Notes under the pieces: generated by a model
The model's database searches: none
Seen by the model: the letters and a program-made list of their open reading frames with translations, nothing else
What the model was told of the DNA's origin: nothing
Assembly (NCBI GenBank): GCA_029259875.1
Contig: JAJDEK010000489.1
Span: forward strand, 1 to 8,108
Length of the DNA stretch: 8,108 bases
Direction: 5' to 3'
DNA from: Planctomycetaceae bacterium
GTDB taxonomy: Bacteria > Planctomycetota > Planctomycetia > Planctomycetales > Planctomycetaceae
Part shown: positions 1 to 6,645 of the stretch, one piece after another
How the letters are laid out: each line of letters starts with the position of its first letter
Position numbering within the stretch: position 1 is the first letter of the stretch
Translations under genes and position numbers: made by a program

Positions 1-121
1 CTGATTTCTACTGATAACGCATTCCGATTCTTTAGATGGTTGAATTTTATAGGGTAAGCAGGCTCTAATAGAGGATAATTGTGTTCCCCCCTTTAGAACG
101 GCCTCGTTATCCAAGGAGCCT
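1..121. other. 5' flank of the window with leader of the lactonase gene
   Basis: This stretch holds no supportable gene. It could contain the end of an upstream transcript, but no coding tail can be shown. A weak sigma-70-like pair is visible: TTGAAT at 40-45 and TCTAAT at 64-69, with an 18-base spacer. That would start transcription at about 76 and leave a short leader. The match is poor enough to arise by chance. The clear signal is the Shine-Dalgarno at its 3' end. Confidence 0.3.
113..118 (+). promoter_or_regulatory. Shine-Dalgarno that fixes the lactonase start
   Basis: AAGGAG lies six bases before ATG 125 and only three bases before the in-frame TTG at 122. The normal spacing selects ATG 125, so the longer TTG version of the protein is unlikely. 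Confidence 0.8.
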
Positions 122-124
122 TTG

Positions 125-1069
125 ATGCGAAACCTATTTAACTGGACTATCGTTTCAGTAACTCTATTACTGATGTCAATTCACGTCTTAGCAGAACAAG
201 AATCGAAAATTCCGGGTATTGGCCCTGTAGGTAAACCGGTAAAGCTCTTTACTGATTTTAAATTTACAGAAGGCCCCGCCTTTGATTTAAAAGGGAATCT
301 CTATTTCACTGATATCCCTGATAACAAAATCTACAAGGTTAATTCAAAAGGGAAGCTCTCTGTTTTTCTAGAACCTTCAAATTTCTGCAATGGTCTGATG
401 CTGGATGGTGCCAACAATCTGCTGGCCTGTGAAATGGATGGGCGTCTGGTAAGCATCAACCTGAAAAACAAAAAAGTGACACCCCTTGCAACGGAATATC
501 AGGGAAAGCGCTTTAACGCACCTAACGATCTCGTGGTTGACCGTACAGGTGGCGTTTATTTTACTGATCCACACTACCGGGCTCCCAAAATACTGCCTCA
601 GGGAAAAACTGCTGTTTACTACAGATCTGCGGACGGCAAAGTGACTCGTTTAGTTGATAATCTCAAGGCTCCCAATGGAGTCATACTGTCTCCCGACGAA
701 AAAACGCTCTACGTTATTCCCAGTATGCAGAAAGAAATGTGGGCGTATCCTGTTACTTCACCTGGAAAAATTGGCAAAGGGCGCGTTTTCTGCACTTTGC
801 AACAACAAGAAGAATACAAAGAACCGGGTAGAGGCGGAGACGGTCTTACCATTGATACCAAAGGAAACCTCTATATTACTTCAGGGCTAGGCATCCAGGT
901 CTTCTCACCAGAAGGGAAACTTCTAGGGATCATCCCAGTCCCCGAAAAGCCCGCAAATGTCACTTTCGGGGGGAAAGATAACGCGAGCCTGTTCATTACC
1001 GCACGCACTTCGCTTTATCGCATCGATACAAAAGCGAAAGGGCACCGTTTTCCAGGTAAGTCTTCCTGA
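125..1069 (+). CDS. Secreted SMP-30/gluconolactonase/LRE family protein
   Basis: The predicted 314-residue protein has an N-terminal signal peptide: basic start, hydrophobic stretch at residues 8-22, then VLA before a likely cleavage at A23/E24. It therefore probably acts outside the cytoplasm. The rest is a six-bladed SMP-30-type beta-propeller with recurrent blade motifs such as GNLYFTD and GNLYITS. The family's divalent-metal and active-site residues appear intact: E49 (FTEGP), N134 (NAPND), N184 (APNG) and D239 (GGDG). Known relatives are calcium- or zinc-dependent lactonases that hydrolyse sugar lactones such as gluconolactone, but the family also contains lactonases for other substrates, so the substrate here is open. 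The start follows the AAGGAG ribosome binding site. The gene stands alone, with a strong terminator 66 bases after its stop. Length is normal for an exported family member. Family assignment is firm; substrate is unknown. Confidence 0.9.
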   Translation: MRNLFNWTIVSVTLLLMSIHVLAEQESKIPGIGPVGKPVKLFTDFKFTEGPAFDLKGNLYFTDIPDNKIYKVNSKGKLSVFLEPSNFCNGLMLDGANNLLACEMDGRLVSINLKNKKVTPLATEYQGKRFNAPNDLVVDRTGGVYFTDPHYRAPKILPQGKTAVYYRSADGKVTRLVDNLKAPNGVILSPDEKTLYVIPSMQKEMWAYPVTSPGKIGKGRVFCTLQQQEEYKEPGRGGDGLTIDTKGNLYITSGLGIQVFSPEGKLLGIIPVPEKPANVTFGGKDNASLFITARTSLYRIDTKAKGHRFPGKSS

Positions 1070-1135
1070 TTCTGGCAATGCAACTGATGAGACTTGTTAC
1101 GCCTGTTTCGGTTAATACCTCAATCTAAATTATCT

Positions 1136-1183
1136 GAGCGCTGGTCTGGCTGAAAAGCCGATAAAAAGGCCAGCGTTCTTTTT
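1136..1183 (+). terminator. Intrinsic terminator after the lactonase gene
   Basis: An 11-bp stem pairs GAGCGCTGGTC (1136-1146) with GGCCAGCGTTC (1168-1178), including two G-U pairs. It is followed by a T-rich run to 1183. Inside the loop sits a second small hairpin, GGCT-GAAA-AGCC (1148-1159), with a GNRA-type tetraloop. The position, 66 bases beyond the lactonase stop and well before odhB, fits rho-independent termination. Structure was judged by eye, without an energy calculation. Confidence 0.8.
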
Positions 1184-1274
1184 ATTGAGCGAGCTGTCCA
1201 AGACGATTTTTGTCTGCTATGAGCTTCATGATCAAAATATTTTTTCTGTTTATCATCTTCCATACACACGGGAA

Positions 1275-1303
1275 TTGTGCTGGCATTACCTAGAAGTCAT
1301 AAT
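1275..1303 (+). promoter_or_regulatory. Candidate sigma-70-type promoter for the odhB cassette
   Basis: TTGTGC at 1275-1280 and CATAAT at 1298-1303 are separated by exactly 17 bases. The -10 box matches the consensus at five of six positions, the -35 at only three. It lies after the upstream terminator and would give a leader of roughly 80 bases. The placement is sensible, but the match is only suggestive. Confidence 0.35.
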
Positions 1304-1377
1304 CCCTTTTGCTGCTCAAAAAGTAAAAAAACGTCTGGATAAAGTCTAGAATTAAACGTTTTCCCGATGACTCGGTT

Positions 1378-1381
1378 GGAG
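1378..1381 (+). promoter_or_regulatory. Shine-Dalgarno of odhB
   Basis: GGAG lies 11 bases before ATG 1393, which is slightly long spacing. The in-frame TTG at 1384 is only two bases away and would be unusable. The E2 N-terminus beginning [13 protein letters not shown] also supports ATG 1393. Confidence 0.6.
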
Positions 1382-1392
1382 AATTGTGTCCG

Positions 1393-2580
1393 ATGTCTAT
1401 TGAAATTAAAGTTCCCTCCGTTGGTGAGTCCATCACCGAAGTTCAAATAGGCGCCTGGCACGCCGCAGAGGGAAAGTGGGTTGCTCAAGACAGTGAAATT
1501 GTCGAGCTTGAGACCGATAAAGCAACCTTCGATGTTCCAGCTCCACTGGATGGCATTATTGTCGAAATCCTGAAAAAACCAGGTGAGACGGCAGCCGTCG
1601 GTGAAGTCATCGGTTATTTAGAAGAAGCCGAACGCCCAGCGGGAGTCGATGAACCCGAACCGGCAAAAAGCCCTGCGAAGTCAGAAGCCGTTTCTGCCCC
1701 CTCTGCAGGTAAAGAAGCCGCTTCAAATTCCGAAGAACGTGTCATGCCAGCTGCGGCCAGAGTCATGGCAGAAAAAGGGCTGAAGCCATCTGACCTAACA
1801 GGCACAGGCCCTGGCGGTCGCATTCTGAAGGAAGACGCACTCGGCTATCAGACTTCTGCTGCATCTGATAATGGCACCTACCGCGAAGAAGAGATTGTTC
1901 CCATGAGCCCCATCCGTAAGAAAATTGCGGAACGGCTCGTGGAAGCCCAATCGAATGCTGCTCTCTTAACGACATTCAATGAAGTAGATATGTCGGCTGT
2001 GATGGAATTGCGATCACAGTACAAAGAGATGTTTTTGAAAAAATACGATGTCAAACTCGGCTTCATGTCCTTCTTTGTTAAAGCCGTTGTGGATGCTTTG
2101 AATTTGTTTCCACAAGTTAACGCAGAAATCCGAGGAACGGATCTCGTCTTCCGAAATTATTATGACATCGGAATTGCCGTCGGTGGTGGCAAGGGGCTGG
2201 TGGTCCCTGTCCTGCGTAATGCAGAGCGGCTCAGCTTTGCTGAGATCGAACTCAAGATCAATGACTTCGGCCAACGCGCCCGCAAAAATAAAATTAGCCT
2301 CGACGAACTTCAAGGGGGCACGTTTACCATCACCAATGGAGGCGTCTATGGCTCTCTACTTTCGACTCCTATTGTCAACCCTCCCCAGAGTGGTGTGCTC
2401 GGAATGCATGGTATTCAAGAGCGCCCGATGGCAATCAACGGTCAAGTTGTGATTCGTCCGATGATGTATATCGCACTGACTTACGATCATCGCGTCGTTG
2501 ATGGAAAAGAGGCTGTCGTCTTCCTTAAGCGAATCAAAGAAGCCTTGGAAGAGCCAACACGCATGTTGATGGAAGTCTAA
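1393..2580 (+). CDS. odhB: Dihydrolipoyllysine succinyltransferase (E2 of 2-oxoglutarate dehydrogenase)
   Basis: This 395-residue protein is the core E2 subunit of the 2-oxoglutarate dehydrogenase complex (also called SucB). It transfers the succinyl group from its lipoyl arm to CoA in the TCA cycle. One lipoyl domain spans about residues 2-78, with the lipoylated lysine K43 in ETDKA. An Ala/Pro/Glu-rich linker (about 80-115) leads to the peripheral-subunit-binding domain (about 116-150), which holds E1 and/or E3. The acyltransferase domain runs from about 168 to 395, with catalytic H366 and D370 in DHRVVDG. The motifs [18 protein letters not shown] and [15 protein letters not shown] are the pattern of succinyl-specific E2o enzymes and separate it from pyruvate or branched-chain E2. 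Length is normal. The E1 gene is not upstream: the preceding gene is a lactonase behind a terminator. The E3 gene follows 60 bases downstream. Confidence 0.95.
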   Translation: MSIEIKVPSVGESITEVQIGAWHAAEGKWVAQDSEIVELETDKATFDVPAPLDGIIVEILKKPGETAAVGEVIGYLEEAERPAGVDEPEPAKSPAKSEAVSAPSAGKEAASNSEERVMPAAARVMAEKGLKPSDLTGTGPGGRILKEDALGYQTSAASDNGTYREEEIVPMSPIRKKIAERLVEAQSNAALLTTFNEVDMSAVMELRSQYKEMFLKKYDVKLGFMSFFVKAVVDALNLFPQVNAEIRGTDLVFRNYYDIGIAVGGGKGLVVPVLRNAERLSFAEIELKINDFGQRARKNKISLDELQGGTFTITNGGVYGSLLSTPIVNPPQSGVLGMHGIQERPMAINGQVVIRPMMYIALTYDHRVVDGKEAVVFLKRIKEALEEPTRMLMEV

Positions 2581-2612
2581 GATCACTCGCACATTTCAGA
2601 GGTATTGAAAGG

Positions 2613-2632
2613 TTTCCTGCTACACCAGGAAA
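2613..2632 (+). promoter_or_regulatory. Hairpin covering the lpdA ribosome binding site
   Basis: TTTCCTG (2613-2619) and CAGGAAA (2626-2632) form a perfect 7-bp inverted repeat with a six-base loop, CTACAC. The 3' arm contains the AGGA (2627-2630) that serves as the lpdA Shine-Dalgarno, ten bases before ATG 2641. When folded, the hairpin would hide the ribosome binding site. No U-tract follows, so it does not look like a terminator. A translational control role is inferred; the inverted repeat itself is directly visible. Confidence 0.55.
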
Positions 2633-2640
2633 AAGTAAAC

Positions 2641-4023
2641 ATGAACCACGATCTGGTTGTTATCGGTACTGGTCCCGGTGGTTATATTGCTGCAATTCGT
2701 GCTGCTCAGCTTGGTTTAAATGTCGCCTGCATTGAAAAGGAAAGCATGCTGGGAGGAACCTGCTTGCGAGTCGGCTGTATTCCCAGTAAAGCACTCTTGG
2801 AATCTAGCGAACTCTATAAAGAAGCGGAACACAGTTTCAAAGATCGGGGTATCAATGTTGGTTCATTAGAACTCGACCTCGGGAAAATGCTGGGCCAAAA
2901 AGACCGTGTCGTCAAAACTATGGCGGGAGGTATCGGTTCTCTCTTCAAGAAAAACAAAATTACGCGTTACACAGGCCATGCGACCATCACTGCCCCCGGA
3001 AAAGTGAAAGTAGATGATGGCAAAACCGTAACAGAACTCGATTCAAAAAATATCCTGATCGCAACAGGTAGCCAGCCCTCAACACTTCCCGGCATCAAAT
3101 TAGACGGGGACCGTGTGGGAACGAGCACCGAAGCTCTGGAATACGAACAAGTCCCCAAGCACCTTGTCGTGATTGGCGGCGGCGTCATTGGTTTGGAGCT
3201 AGGAGCAGTCTGGAGTCGACTGGGAGCCAAAGTTACGATTCTGGAATATCTGGATCGAATTCTACCAACGACCGACACGGAAATTGCTAACGAAGCACAA
3301 AAAATCTTTGAGAAACAGGGATTGGAATTTCAACTAGGTTGCCGTGTGACTGGGGTAAAAACCAATCGAAAAACCTGCGATGTAGAAATTGCTGATGGCA
3401 AACCGGTTCGTTGCGATCGCGTCCTGGTCGCTGTGGGCAGACGGCCCAATACAGATCAACTGGGTCTGGAAAATGTAGGCATTGAAGTCGATAAACGAGG
3501 ATTCATTCCCGTTTACGCACACTATGAGACATCTGTGAAAGGGATCTTTGCCATTGGTGATGTGATTGGCGGCGCTATGCTGGCCCACAAAGCCGAAGAT
3601 GAAGGAGTCGCCTTTGCCGAGCATCTGGTAACAGGGTATGGACACGTTAATTATGACACCATTCCCAGCGTCGCGTATACGAATCCAGAAATAGCTGCAG
3701 TCGGAAAAACGGAAGAACAGCTAAAAGAAGAGGGAATTGAGTACCGAAAAGGTTCATTCCCCTTCATAGCCAACGGCCGCGCACGAGCAATGGGACAAAC
3801 CGAAGGTCGAGTCAAAATGCTGGCCGACAAACAAACTGATCGCGTTCTAGGGGTACACATTATCGGCCCCCGCGCTGGAGATTTGATCGCAGAATGTGCA
3901 GTGGCAATGGAGTTTGGAGCCAGCAGCGAGGATATTGCACGTTGCTGCCATGCTCACCCCACATTAGCAGAAGCGGTTAAAGAGGCTGCGTTGGCCGTTG
4001 ACGGACGCACCTTAAACTTCTGA
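2641..4023 (+). CDS. lpdA: Dihydrolipoamide dehydrogenase (E3)
   Basis: This 460-residue flavoprotein reoxidises the dihydrolipoyl arm of E2 and passes electrons through FAD to NAD+. Visible elements in order are: the FAD-binding GTGPGG (residues 9-14); the redox disulfide C41/C46 in GGTCLRVGCIPSK; the NAD-binding GGGVIG (179-184); the second FAD contact GIFAIGD with D307; and the C-terminal dimer domain with the catalytic pair H439 and E444 in HAHPTLAEA. All active-site residues of the family are present and the length is standard. ATG 2641 is chosen because MNHDLVVIGTG matches the usual E3 N-terminus; the in-frame TTG at 2605 would add a 12-residue tail with no proper ribosome site. The gene sits 60 bases after odhB, and its Shine-Dalgarno lies in a hairpin. 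The enzyme may also serve pyruvate dehydrogenase or glycine cleavage. Confidence 0.97.
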   Translation: MNHDLVVIGTGPGGYIAAIRAAQLGLNVACIEKESMLGGTCLRVGCIPSKALLESSELYKEAEHSFKDRGINVGSLELDLGKMLGQKDRVVKTMAGGIGSLFKKNKITRYTGHATITAPGKVKVDDGKTVTELDSKNILIATGSQPSTLPGIKLDGDRVGTSTEALEYEQVPKHLVVIGGGVIGLELGAVWSRLGAKVTILEYLDRILPTTDTEIANEAQKIFEKQGLEFQLGCRVTGVKTNRKTCDVEIADGKPVRCDRVLVAVGRRPNTDQLGLENVGIEVDKRGFIPVYAHYETSVKGIFAIGDVIGGAMLAHKAEDEGVAFAEHLVTGYGHVNYDTIPSVAYTNPEIAAVGKTEEQLKEEGIEYRKGSFPFIANGRARAMGQTEGRVKMLADKQTDRVLGVHIIGPRAGDLIAECAVAMEFGASSEDIARCCHAHPTLAEAVKEAALAVDGRTLNF

Positions 4024-4024
4024 C

Positions 4025-4762
4025 ATGCTCCCATCAAACTGCCACTATTCTGATACGATTTTACCAACTCCTGCAGAAAATCTGGCGTTGGATGAAAGTC
4101 TACTCTATCAAATCAACGAACAGAACTACGCTGGCTGCCTCAGAATCTGGGAGGTTGATCAGTATTCCGTCGTACTAGGTAGTTCAAATCAGGTTGCTGC
4201 CAACGTGAATCTCGCTGCCTGTAAACAGGATCAAATCCCCGTGCTTAGACGCTGTACCGGCGGCGGTACCGTCTTACTCGGTCCAGGGTGTTTTATTTAT
4301 TCTTTGTTTCTGCGGATCACCGCCGATCAACACCTCATAGGCATTGAAGCCACGACACAAGAAATTTTGAACCGAATTTGTGTGGGGTTGAATTTACTTA
4401 AGCCCGACCTAAAAGTGGAACTTCAGGGAATCAGCGACTTAACAGTTCAGGGACGAAAATTTTCCGGCAATTCGCAACGGTGGTTGACGACGACGCTTTT
4501 GCATCATGGAACGATTCTCTACGACTTCGACCTAGATCGTATTCCCCGCTATTTAATCAGTCCGGAACGGGAACCGGAATACCGATCTGGACGTGACCAT
4601 CTTGAATTTGTCGTAAACTACCCGAGCAGTCTACCGGAACTAAAACAGGCTTTCGTCGAAACCTGGAATGCCACAGAGGAGGAACCTGTGCTTCCCATTG
4701 AAAACGTCAATCAATTGGTCACTGAGAAGTATGCGACGGAGAAATGGAATCTCCGCCGCTAA
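4025..4762 (+). CDS. Lipoate-protein ligase family protein (BPL/LplA/LipB fold)
   Basis: This 245-residue cytoplasmic protein belongs to the cofactor transferase family that attaches lipoate or octanoate to lipoyl domains. The substrate-binding motif RRCTGGGTVLLGPGC lies at residues 75-89. The conserved lysine that contacts the acyl-adenylate in LplA is K145 in GRKFSGNSQ. A PEYRSGRDH block (184-192) and the C-terminal KYATEKWN element follow. It lacks the extra C-terminal domain of E. coli LplA, so it is a short form. No cysteine precedes the DLTVQGRK segment where I recall LipM octanoyltransferases having theirs, which favours a ligase-like over a LipM-like mechanism, though not decisively. 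It begins one base after the lpdA stop (TGA-C-ATG) with no Shine-Dalgarno, so translation is probably coupled to lpdA. The likely client is the OdhB lipoyl domain; this is inferred from gene order. Confidence 0.85.
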   Translation: MLPSNCHYSDTILPTPAENLALDESLLYQINEQNYAGCLRIWEVDQYSVVLGSSNQVAANVNLAACKQDQIPVLRRCTGGGTVLLGPGCFIYSLFLRITADQHLIGIEATTQEILNRICVGLNLLKPDLKVELQGISDLTVQGRKFSGNSQRWLTTTLLHHGTILYDFDLDRIPRYLISPEREPEYRSGRDHLEFVVNYPSSLPELKQAFVETWNATEEEPVLPIENVNQLVTEKYATEKWNLRR

Positions 4763-4796
4763 TCTAAAATTTGTTGATGACAAGGCCATCGCACGT

Positions 4797-6245
4797 TCAA
4801 GTTAACGCTTCTTGAGCCGGACGTTCTTTATCTTCAGAAACGGTTTCCGCAAAGTGATCTTCGATAACCCGCATCTTCTTCCAGTGTCCAGCCTGAAATC
4901 GAATCAGGTATCCGATTCCCAGCACGCCGATATAAGAAGTACAAGAGGCCCAACTGCCAAATAATTTTTCGTCTGAATACATCCAGATGAAAAATGTGGG
5001 AATGACCATGATTCCCCAACCCGTCACGAGTGAATAATACAAACAGAATCGCGTATCACCGGCCCCGCGAATTGCAGAACCGAAAATCACAGCCATCGCA
5101 TCGAAAAATGAAAACAAAGCGGCAAATCGTAACAAAACAATCACCATACCTTTCACTTTCAAAAACTCATCTGTAATCACTTCCGGCTCATAAGGGCGCA
5201 GCAATAACTCAGGTAATCCGACATAAACGGCAGCAAACAGTAACATATACGCAGCCGAGACCACATACGCTTTCCAAGTTGTCGTCACAGCCAGGTGAGG
5301 TCTGCGTTCGCCAATTCTCTTCCCCACCAACGTCATCACAGCGGTCCCCACTCCCATCATCGGTATGAACGCCAAAGAGTTGAGGTTAAACGCAATTGTC
5401 GTCGCCGCCAGCTCCGTCTTTCCAATACGCCCCACTAACACAATGAATAATGTAAAACCAATAATATCTACAAAGTAGAGCATACCGTTCGGAAATCCAT
5501 AGCGAATCAATCGCATAAACAATTCACGATTCCAACGACAATTATTGAATAAACCATATTCCTTAGCTTCGCGATTCGCAAAGATGATTAGCGCGTAGAA
5601 AATCACCGTGGAAATATTTGCCACAACAGTAGCAATCGCTGCCCCTTTAATTCCCATCGCGGGAAACGGACCTGCCCCGAAAATCAAGCAATAATCCAAA
5701 ATGATGTTGATCACCACACTGGCGAGGTTTACCCACATCACAACCATCGTCTTGCTGCGCCCCGTATAAAAACACGAGAGGACCGTCGAGATCAAAGCGG
5801 GACCTGAAGCCAGACAAATAATGGAAAAATAGTCCACTTCCAATTTCTGAACGGCTTCAACATGACCAATCCAATAGAAGATCGTACTGGAAAGCGGGAT
5901 TCCAAGTAAAAGAATCCCTCCCCAGATCAAAGCCATATAGAGACCCTGCCAGACAGATTCCGAGACACGCTGCTTTTGACCGGCCCCTTCATACTGGGCA
6001 ACGAACGTATTTACATAAGTCGCTTTTCCCATCGCGATCGACATGGCTGTCCACTGAATCATCCCCGCAGGCAATGCAGCCGCAACGGCGTCCGTTGACC
6101 ACCATGTTAAGAAGATCCGATCCACCACGTGCATAATGGAAAGTGAGCCACAACTTAAAACCAATGGGACGGCAATATTAGCTAGTTCGCGCAAGCTCCC
6201 TGGTTGCACAAGCGAATCTTGAGAATTGAGGGAACGGTCTCCCAT
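4797..6245 (-). CDS. MATE-family multidrug/cation efflux transporter
   Basis: This 482-residue inner-membrane protein has about 12 hydrophobic segments arranged as two MatE repeats (about 20-222 and 245-450), ending in a charged cytoplasmic tail. MATE pumps export organic cations and drugs by Na+ or H+ antiport. By eye, the acidic residues important in Vibrio NorM have counterparts here: D42 in TM1 (HVVDRIF), D260 in TM7 (YFVDIIG) and D382 in TM10 (FFDAMAV). The repeat signatures TGRSKTMVVMWVN and AIRGAGDTRF also fit. The substrate cannot be told from sequence. ATG 6245 is the only reasonable start, but its ribosome binding site is weak (GGA about 9 bases upstream on the minus strand). The gene converges on the lipoyl cassette, and its stop lies 34 bases from the ligase stop with no clear terminator between. 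It diverges from the ABC exporter gene. Confidence 0.92.
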   Translation of the reverse strand: MGDRSLNSQDSLVQPGSLRELANIAVPLVLSCGSLSIMHVVDRIFLTWWSTDAVAAALPAGMIQWTAMSIAMGKATYVNTFVAQYEGAGQKQRVSESVWQGLYMALIWGGILLLGIPLSSTIFYWIGHVEAVQKLEVDYFSIICLASGPALISTVLSCFYTGRSKTMVVMWVNLASVVINIILDYCLIFGAGPFPAMGIKGAAIATVVANISTVIFYALIIFANREAKEYGLFNNCRWNRELFMRLIRYGFPNGMLYFVDIIGFTLFIVLVGRIGKTELAATTIAFNLNSLAFIPMMGVGTAVMTLVGKRIGERRPHLAVTTTWKAYVVSAAYMLLFAAVYVGLPELLLRPYEPEVITDEFLKVKGMVIVLLRFAALFSFFDAMAVIFGSAIRGAGDTRFCLYYSLVTGWGIMVIPTFFIWMYSDEKLFGSWASCTSYIGVLGIGYLIRFQAGHWKKMRVIEDHFAETVSEDKERPAQEALT

Positions 6246-6645
6246 TACACTGATCCAATCAATGGTTTAAAGAAGCCCGAATACAATCGGAGGGATTGTA
6301 GAGAAGAAATACAGAGGCCGAGAAAAAAGTTTGCAGCCTATCATAAACCACAAGAAATACCCCTCCAATGACACACCGGACGGACAATATGTTCGCAATT
6401 AAAGAATAACTGATGCTTGGTCAATTTATCACCTACTTGAGCTTAAAAAGTGATCATATCAACACATACGCAATTCTCATCTGGACCTGAACTCCGATTC
6501 ATAGTTTAATTCGCGTTTTCCTTCTCAGAACCACTCTCAATGTGAATGCAACAGAGTACACGAGACATCGTAAAAATAGAGCATAAGCTATTTATTGATA
6601 TATACTTAACACACATGAATTTCCTCAGAAACCAGAGTAGACACT
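6246..6645. other. Divergent intergenic region between MATE and ABC genes
   Basis: This 400-base AT-rich gap separates two outward-pointing transporter genes and should hold both promoters. A candidate MATE promoter is listed separately. For the ABC gene the best -10-like element is TATACT at 6601-6606, without a convincing -35. An AT-rich dyad, AAATAG (6574-6579) with CTATTT (6588-6593), sits just upstream of it and could be an operator, but AT-rich dyads of this size are common. No gene in either strand is supported. Confidence 0.5.
6340..6368 (-). promoter_or_regulatory. Candidate promoter of the MATE gene
   Basis: On the minus strand, TTGGAG (6368-6363) and TATGAT (6345-6340) are separated by 17 bases. 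The -10 matches consensus at five of six positions, the -35 at three. Transcription would start near 6333 and give a leader of just under 90 bases. The spacing and direction fit, but the evidence is consensus matching only. Confidence 0.3.

Larger units (their letters stand above)
1070..1392. other. Intergenic region between lactonase gene and odhB
   Basis: This 323-base gap has no credible gene. It contains the terminator of the lactonase gene, then about 90 bases of AT-rich sequence without clear structure (1184-1274). A candidate odhB promoter (1275-1303), a possible stem-loop in the leader (1328-1362) and the odhB ribosome binding site (1378-1381) follow. The layout indicates that odhB starts a new transcription unit and does not continue from the lactonase gene. 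Confidence 0.6.

Noticed and set aside
1..57. Open frame 1 ending in TAA at 55-57 as the tail of an upstream gene
   Set aside because: Eighteen codons at a window edge cannot be distinguished from noncoding sequence.
122..124. TTG start one codon before the lactonase ATG
   Set aside because: It would sit only three bases from AAGGAG, while ATG 125 has normal six-base spacing.
377..574. Minus-strand ORF inside the lactonase gene, and similar ORFs inside odhB, lpdA and the MATE gene
   Set aside because: They lie opposite or out of frame with strongly recognised genes and have no ribosome sites or recognisable domains.
2605..2640. In-frame TTG start giving lpdA a 12-residue N-terminal extension
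   Set aside because: The only purine-rich site (AGAGG) is two bases away, and E3 proteins start just before the FAD motif, as MNHDLVVIG does.
6451..6464. TGAT-CAT-ATCA inverted repeat as an operator
   Set aside because: Only four base pairs per arm in AT-rich sequence, with no second copy near either promoter.
6574..6593. AT-rich dyad AAATAG/CTATTT as a repressor operator for the transporter genes
   Set aside because: Six AT-dominated pairs are frequent by chance here, and no regulator gene is nearby; mentioned only in the intergenic description.
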